Source: a bacterium (lineage in GTDB: Bacteria; Auribacterota; UBA3054; B51-G9). From it: a DNA stretch of 10,116 bases. The first letter of the stretch is position 1. Every line of letters begins with the position of its first letter. Below the pieces are notes generated by a model. The model saw only the letters and a program-made list of their open reading frames with translations, was not told the origin of the DNA and ran no database searches. The position numbers and the translations under genes were made by a program. Shown piece after piece: positions 6,054 to 10,116 of this stretch. The DNA is taken from contig JAOZNZ010000079.1 of the NCBI GenBank assembly GCA_029933535.1, positions 1 through 10,116 on the forward strand. Reading direction: 5' to 3'.

Positions 6054-7355
6054 TTAAACAGTCTGCGTTTCTTCATATGGAGAAAGACCGTTAACATCAT
6101 TTACAATTGCTCCTGCAGGTGCATGAATAACACCGCTCAGAAGCGGATCATCTGTATCTTTCATCCATTTTTCCAGACAATCCCTCATATCCTTAAGATT
6201 TGTTTGGCTGTCCACATCTCCGATAAGATTATTTGCCTCATTGGGATCAAAAAAAAGATCATAAAGCGATTCCTCCGCCACACGCCGATCCTTCCAGCCA
6301 TGTTCAAGCAGGACCGACTTACTCTCACCATCATCACAGTTCGGCAAAACAGGTGTGGAACGTTCATCGAAACGCCTTATGTACTTCCAGCGGTTTGTCC
6401 GCACGGCTCTCATGGGTTCATAAGCAGCATGATAGTTCACTTCAAAGAACAGTTGATCATGCAGGTTATCAATCTCTCCACGAACCAGAGGCAGCAATGA
6501 CGTTCCCCGCAACCAAGATGGAGAGTTAATATTCAGTAGGTCACAAATTGTTGGAAAAACATCAAGATGACTGGTCATGCTGTCTATCACCTTTCCACCG
6601 GTGAATCCTCCGGGTCCCCGCATAATGAGCATGGTACCAATGCCGGAATCATGCAGGTTACATTTCATTCTGGGAAAAGCAATTCCGTGATCTGTCGTGC
6701 AGATAACAAGCGTGTTTTCCGCCATCCCACTGCGTTCCAGTGCGTCTAATACAACCCCGACTTTATAATCCAATATTCGCGCGGAAGCTTTAAATCGGGC
6801 AATATCCTGACGAGTCTCCGGGGTGTCCGGAAGATGCGCAGGAGGCAGGCAATAGCGCGGGTCATCAGGCGTATTGATAAGCTCCGGAAACTCTCTGTGC
6901 GTTTCAAAAAATCCAACTGAGAGGAAGAAAGGTTCCCTGGGCGGATTTTCCAAAAACGAAGCTGCCTGTTCATGTTCAGCGCCATCAAGATATCTGTCAT
7001 AGCCTATGACCTGCCATACCGTTCTGTCGGCTGTAGGAGAAGCAATGTGCTGGGTTCCGGTAAGAACAGACGTATAGCCGTCTTTACGTAATGTATGAAT
7101 CACGTGCTGCTCATAATTATTGAGCGAAAATCCACGGTGTGCTAATCCAATCATGCCATTCTCATGGGGATAACTACCGGTCAAAAGAGAAGCACGACTT
7201 GGGCTGCATGTCGGATTGACACAAAAATTCTGTCGAAACAGAACTCCTTTTTCTGCCAGATGCTGAAGGCGCGGTGTCGCAACGGCATAACCATAAGGCT
7301 GAACATATCGGCCTGTATCATGCGAATGGATATAAAGAATATTTGGTTTATTCAT
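6054..7355 (-). CDS. Sulfatase, sulfamidase (SGSH)-like, family S1
   Basis: The 433-residue protein is a type I sulfatase. C50 in CSPSR (50-54), followed by ASLLTG, is the cysteine normally converted to formylglycine. D13 and the pair D222-H223 are probable calcium ligands or catalytic residues, and K231 follows in FPRMK. The text around CSPSRASLLTG, PHENGM and DHGIAFPRMKCNL resembles heparan N-sulfatase (SGSH) more than arylsulfatases. A sulfated or N-sulfated sugar substrate is therefore likely but unproven. The protein begins MNKPNILYIHSHD with no signal peptide, so it should act in the cytoplasm on imported saccharides. A maturase (anSME or FGE) is needed and is not in this window. It is first in a probable two-gene operon with the lactamase-fold gene. 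Counted lines give 42-57% G+C against 28-37% in neighbours, suggesting a different origin. Confidence 0.93.
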   Translation of the reverse strand: MNKPNILYIHSHDTGRYVQPYGYAVATPRLQHLAEKGVLFRQNFCVNPTCSPSRASLLTGSYPHENGMIGLAHRGFSLNNYEQHVIHTLRKDGYTSVLTGTQHIASPTADRTVWQVIGYDRYLDGAEHEQAASFLENPPREPFFLSVGFFETHREFPELINTPDDPRYCLPPAHLPDTPETRQDIARFKASARILDYKVGVVLDALERSGMAENTLVICTTDHGIAFPRMKCNLHDSGIGTMLIMRGPGGFTGGKVIDSMTSHLDVFPTICDLLNINSPSWLRGTSLLPLVRGEIDNLHDQLFFEVNYHAAYEPMRAVRTNRWKYIRRFDERSTPVLPNCDDGESKSVLLEHGWKDRRVAEESLYDLFFDPNEANNLIGDVDSQTNLKDMRDCLEKWMKDTDDPLLSGVIHAPAGAIVNDVNGLSPYEETQTV

Positions 7356-7390
7356 AATTTCTTAAATGGTATTTTTATAAATTTTTATTT

Positions 7391-7419
7391 ATTATACTTT
7401 ATTATATTATCAAATTCAA
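7391..7419 (-). promoter_or_regulatory. Sigma70-type promoter for the sulfatase operon
   Basis: Minus strand: perfect -10 TATAAT at 7391-7396, 17-bp spacer, -35 TTGAAT at 7414-7419 (4 of 6 matches). The predicted start of transcription, near 7384, leaves a leader of about 30 nt before the ATG at 7355. The leader holds only a weak AAGAAA in place of a Shine-Dalgarno. The region is extremely AT-rich, so chance TATAAT words are possible, but spacing and position are right. Confidence 0.6.
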
Positions 7420-7471
7420 TAATAAAACGCTTATGCAAAATTACTAAATCTTTGATATAATTTAATCATTA

Positions 7472-7803
7472 CCTTTTCGAGCAATCCCTAATTAGGGCTT
7501 ACTCGAAAAGGGATTAGTCCCGTTAGGGACGTAATATTTGTAGAAACAAAAACAACACAAATCCCCGTGCCGTAAGGTACGGAATATGATTTTTGCTCAT
7601 AAAATATATCAAAAAATCCCCCTAACCCCCTTTATAAAAGGGGGAATAGGCACGAGACATTGTTTTTAATTGATTTCTACAAATATTTTGTCCCACTGGG
7701 ACAAGGAGGGAATATCTTTCTTAATCAAGCTCTTGCGTTGAAACGCAAGGCTAATTGCTTACGCCGCTTTGCGGCTGGTCCCTTTTCGAGTAAACCCTAA
7801 TTA
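7472..7803. repeat. Palindrome island with nested inverted repeats
   Basis: The outer arms 7489-7513 and 7779-7803 are inverted repeats with 24 of 25 matches. The inner arms 7533-7546 and 7674-7687 (AATATTTGTAGAAA and its complement) match at 14 of 14. The left end folds on itself: CCTTTTCGAG (7472-7481) with CTCGAAAAGG (7502-7511), around the palindrome CCCTAATTAGGG (7486-7497). Small hairpins inside are 7517-7530 (GTCCC/GGGAC), 7565-7582 (CCGTGCC/GGTACGG), 7626-7644 (CCCCCTTT/AAAGGGGG), 7688-7704 (TTGTCCC/GGGACAA), 7732-7749 (CTTGCGT/ACGCAAG) and 7763-7775 (GCCGC/GCGGC). No ORF is present. The island fills the space between the sulfatase promoter and the G6PDH start. Confidence 0.88.
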
Positions 7804-7824
7804 ATCAGAACTCAAAATACAATT

Positions 7825-9405
7825 ATGGAAAAACAAAAACCAATCATAAATGATAACCCGGCGGCCATTTCCATACGCGAACGCCTTTCCATGGAATCAA
7901 AACCGGAAAATTGCGGCGTGATAATTTTCGGCGCTTCAGGCGATTTAGCACACCGGAAAATTATTCCGTCTTTTTTTAGCATGTATATCAAAAAACTTCT
8001 GCCAAATGGATTTTATCTGCTTGGCTGCGGTCGAACGGCGATGACCGATGATTCATTCCGTGAAGGAATTAAGAGATCATTTCAGAAAGCTGGCATTGAT
8101 ATTTCATCAAAATCTGTTGAAGAATTTTTATCTTTTTGTTTTTATACTGAGGGAAATTATCTTTCTCCGGATCTTTATGAAAACATAAAAAATAAATTGC
8201 AGAAATTTGATGAACAGTTTAATTCAAATAATAATCACATTTTTTATCTCGCTATACCGCCAAATATATATTCCAACGTAGTTAAGAGCCTGGCTCTATC
8301 GGGGCTGGTTAAAGAGGAAAAAGGCCGAAAACAAGTCGTTATCGAAAAACCTCATGGGAATAACCTTGATAGCGCTATGCTTTTACTTAAACAACTGAAC
8401 TCCGTTCTGGATAAACATCAAATCTATCTTATTGACCATTATCTCGGTAAAGATACAGTTCAAAATATTTTGATCTTCCGATTCGCAAATGTAGTTTTTG
8501 AACCCGTTTGGAATAGAAATTATATCGATCATATAGAAATCATTGCCGCAGAATCAGTTGGAGTGGGCGATCGAGCAGGTTATTTTGATAAAGCAGGCGT
8601 TTTGAGAGATATGTTCCAAAATCATATGATGCAGCTTCTTTCTCTTGTCGCAATGGAACAACCACTTTCTTTTGACGCTGAAAATGTGAGAGACGAGAAA
8701 ACAAAACTATTGAAATCTATTCAACAATTTCCAATTAACGAACTTGAAAAATGGATTGTTCGCGGCCAATATTCTTCTGCGGAAAACAATGGAGAAAAAA
8801 TTAATGGTTATACGGAAGAGAAAAATATTCCGGATAACTCTAAAACTGAAACCTTCGTTGCTGCAAAAATTGCAATCGATAATGAAAGATGGCAGGGTGT
8901 CCCCTTTTACCTGATGTCCGGCAAACGATTACATTGTAAGAAAACACAAATTGCTATTTATTTTAAACATATTGCTCATTCTATTTTTCCCCCGCTCAAA
9001 CCCGGTGACTTAAGCGAAAACATTCTCGTCTTCAACGTTCAGCCAAACGAAGGTATTTCATTAACTATTGAATCAAAACATCCCGGACCGAAACTTTGTA
9101 TGGGCGATCTTAATATGCAGTTTTTATATAAAGATGTCTTTCCGGGTGCCACGCCGGATGCTTATGAAAGATTACTTCTTGACTGTATGCTTAACGACCA
9201 GACATTATTTATCAGAGAAAACAATGTTGAACTGACTTGGAAATTATTCACTCCCGTCCTTGAAGAATGGGAAAATAATCCGGATATTCCACTTTATAAA
9301 TATAAGGCCGGGTCGCGCGGGCCGGTTGAAGCCGATGAAATTCCACGTTCTGATAAGCGGATTTGGCAAAGTATGGATTGCTGGTGGGAGCAGCAGAACG
9401 ATTAG
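7825..9405 (+). CDS. zwf: Glucose-6-phosphate 1-dehydrogenase
   Basis: The 526-residue protein oxidises glucose 6-phosphate to 6-phosphogluconolactone with NAD(P)+, the entry step of the oxidative pentose phosphate pathway. The Rossmann motif is GASGDLAHRK (36-45). EKPHG (174-178), the substrate-binding signature DHYLGK (204-209) and the catalytic H267 in RDMFQNHMMQ match the Leuconostoc D177/H178/H240 arrangement. K367 in GKRLHCKK is also in place. Length is slightly above the common 480-510 because of about 28 N-terminal residues before GVIIFG. M23 is an alternative start. No Shine-Dalgarno is seen before either start. No 6-phosphogluconolactonase or gnd gene accompanies it here. Its ATG is only 21 bp beyond the palindrome island, so its promoter probably lies in or across that repeat DNA. 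Confidence 0.96.
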   Translation: MEKQKPIINDNPAAISIRERLSMESKPENCGVIIFGASGDLAHRKIIPSFFSMYIKKLLPNGFYLLGCGRTAMTDDSFREGIKRSFQKAGIDISSKSVEEFLSFCFYTEGNYLSPDLYENIKNKLQKFDEQFNSNNNHIFYLAIPPNIYSNVVKSLALSGLVKEEKGRKQVVIEKPHGNNLDSAMLLLKQLNSVLDKHQIYLIDHYLGKDTVQNILIFRFANVVFEPVWNRNYIDHIEIIAAESVGVGDRAGYFDKAGVLRDMFQNHMMQLLSLVAMEQPLSFDAENVRDEKTKLLKSIQQFPINELEKWIVRGQYSSAENNGEKINGYTEEKNIPDNSKTETFVAAKIAIDNERWQGVPFYLMSGKRLHCKKTQIAIYFKHIAHSIFPPLKPGDLSENILVFNVQPNEGISLTIESKHPGPKLCMGDLNMQFLYKDVFPGATPDAYERLLLDCMLNDQTLFIRENNVELTWKLFTPVLEEWENNPDIPLYKYKAGSRGPVEADEIPRSDKRIWQSMDCWWEQQND

Positions 9406-9574
9406 TAATTTAATTAAATCATCAAATCGTTTCCAACGAAGTAACGCTGTACACACGTTCATCGTTAAATAGTAATTGCAGTACGATTAAATGGCAGTAC
9501 GATTAAAAATATATACTTAGACAAAAAATTATTTTAGCAAAAAATTAGAAAATAAATTGTAATTCATAAAGTGA
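9406..9574. other. Non-coding spacer after the dehydrogenase gene
   Basis: No credible gene or strong terminator is visible. An AT-rich palindrome (around 9409-9420, ATTTAATTAAAT) follows the stop codon. The only clear structure is the direct repeat at 9478-9507. Confidence 0.6.
9478..9507. repeat. 14-bp direct repeat, 16-bp period
   Basis: GCAGTACGATTAAA occurs at 9478-9491 and 9494-9507, separated by TG. Such close spacing (about 1.5 helical turns) could be a pair of protein sites or a simple duplication. No gene starts close by. Confidence 0.85.
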
Positions 9575-9959
9575 ATTTCAATGGCTCAATGGATTTTTCT
9601 GGGGGGCGGGCATTATTGTTGCAGATTTGTCGGAAATCTATAGAGGCGGAGTATGATCGGCAAATAACAAATAAATACAATTGACAGAATCATGGTCGAC
9701 AGAATCATTTTTAAAAATGATGAAAACACAAAATAAACTAAAAATAATGATGAACATTAGTAGATTGATAGTTTATTAATGTTTAAATGAATTCGATTTA
9801 ATAGATTAAAATTTTTCTTTGTATTAATAAATGATTCTGTCGACCATGATTCTGTCGATAAAAAAATTGAAATTATATGATATTAATTAATAAATTTTCC
9901 TATTTAGTTATTGGGTAAATAAAGATCCCCCCCAAAAAAAGACATTGAGCCATTTCAAT
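9575..9959. mobile_element. MITE-like element with 8-bp target duplication
   Basis: The element spans 9583-9951 (369 bp). Its ends are imperfect inverted repeats opening GGCTCAATG. Counting three flanking bases, 9580-9606 matches the complement of 9928-9954 at 24 of 27, and the arms end in a run of G or C. Directly outside both ends is the same 8-mer ATTTCAAT (9575-9582 and 9952-9959), as expected for a target-site duplication. There is no transposase ORF, so it is non-autonomous. GG-starting ends with an 8-bp duplication are known in families such as ISL3 and IS1595; which one applies is a guess. A second, perfect inverted repeat lies inside (9683-9710 / 9829-9856). Confidence 0.8.
9683..9856. 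repeat. Perfect 28-bp inverted repeat inside the MITE-like element
   Basis: Arms 9683-9710 and 9829-9856 are exact complements over 28 bp. Each arm contains GACAGAATCAT twice, separated by GGTC. The 118-bp interior holds the 18-bp palindrome ATCATTTTTAAAAATGAT (9704-9721, overlapping the left arm) and AACATTA/TAATGTT (9753-9759 / 9777-9783). It could be a second insertion nested in the first, or part of the original element. Confidence 0.9.
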
Positions 9960-10009
9960 TTCCTCCGAGCAACAAATAATTACTATTTTATATACTTGTT
10001 TAAAATAGT

Positions 10010-10038
10010 TTGACTTTTTTATATATGTGTAATATAAT
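10010..10038 (+). promoter_or_regulatory. Near-consensus sigma70-type promoter
   Basis: -35 TTGACT at 10010-10015 (5 of 6), 17-bp spacer, -10 TATAAT at 10033-10038 (6 of 6). This is the best promoter in the window. Transcription should start near 10045, a few bases before the ATG at 10048, so the transcript would be almost leaderless, or translation starts later at the ATG at 10072. Confidence 0.7.
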
Positions 10039-10047
10039 AGTTAGATA

Positions 10048-10116
10048 ATGATAAATAGAAAACTTCATAAAATGGCATTTACAATTAGACAAAATAAAAT
10101 CCGTATAATTACAACT
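10048..10116 (+). CDS. Start of an unrecognised gene, cut by the window edge
   Basis: An ATG at 10048 opens a frame with no stop for 23 codons to the window end, and a good promoter lies just upstream. The visible peptide is basic (MINRKLHKMAF and onward) and not recognised. The second ATG, at 10072, is the alternative start. It would give a leader of about 27 nt but also lacks a Shine-Dalgarno. No function can be assigned. Confidence 0.45.
   Translation, partial: MINRKLHKMAFTIRQNKIRIITT

Noticed and set aside
5976..6500. Plus-strand ORF of 174 codons opposite the sulfatase
   Set aside because: It lies antisense to a convincing sulfatase gene and the start of the lactamase-fold gene, and no family motif is seen. 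It is a shadow frame.
7462..7807. TTAATCA (7462-7468 and 7801-7807) as a target duplication around the second island
   Set aside because: The right copy overlaps the inverted-repeat arm. The sequences just inside the two copies are not inverted repeats of each other, and the word is AT-rich enough to recur by chance.

Overview
The window looks like chromosomal DNA of an AT-rich bacterium. Hand counts of single 60-base lines give about 28-37% G+C in most genes. It carries carbohydrate genes and unusually repeat-laden intergenic spaces. A sulfamidase-like sulfatase, a beta-phosphoglucomutase/GH65 fusion, a divergent ROK kinase and few clear Shine-Dalgarno sites would suit the PVC group (Lentisphaerota or Kiritimatiellota) or a similar environmental or gut lineage. 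That placement is inference at low confidence, because no marker gene is present.

Layout: heptamer and octamer tandem repeats fill 1-165. A minus-strand gene (137-3043) encodes a HAD beta-phosphoglucomutase fused to a GH65 disaccharide phosphorylase. Next comes a palindrome island (3105-3475) bounded by two inverted copies of a REP-like element. A minus-strand ROK-like sugar kinase (3536-4930) follows, then a second tandem-repeat/hairpin cassette (5001-5191). A minus-strand pair, sulfatase (6054-7355) followed by a ComEC-like metallo-beta-lactamase (5193-6014), lies behind a good sigma70-type promoter (7391-7419). A second palindrome island (7472-7803) separates this pair from a plus-strand glucose-6-phosphate dehydrogenase (7825-9405). 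The right end is non-coding and AT-rich. It holds a 14-bp direct repeat, a 369-bp MITE-like element (9583-9951) with imperfect terminal inverted repeats and an exact 8-bp target duplication, and a near-consensus promoter (10010-10038) driving an ORF that runs off the end.

How the genes could work together (inference): GH65 phosphorolysis of an alpha-glucoside gives beta-glucose 1-phosphate. The fused mutase makes glucose 6-phosphate, the ROK-like kinase could phosphorylate the released sugar, and G6PDH would feed glucose 6-phosphate into the oxidative pentose phosphate pathway. The sulfatase/lactamase pair is probably separate in function, and the sulfatase is clearly richer in G+C than its neighbours.

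The strongest unexplained structure is intergenic. There are two islands built from many small, sequence-diverse hairpins inside longer inverted repeats, one MITE-like insertion, and one set of repeat modules reused in the same order at the 3' ends of two minus-strand genes. In one case the repeat supplies the last codons and the stop.
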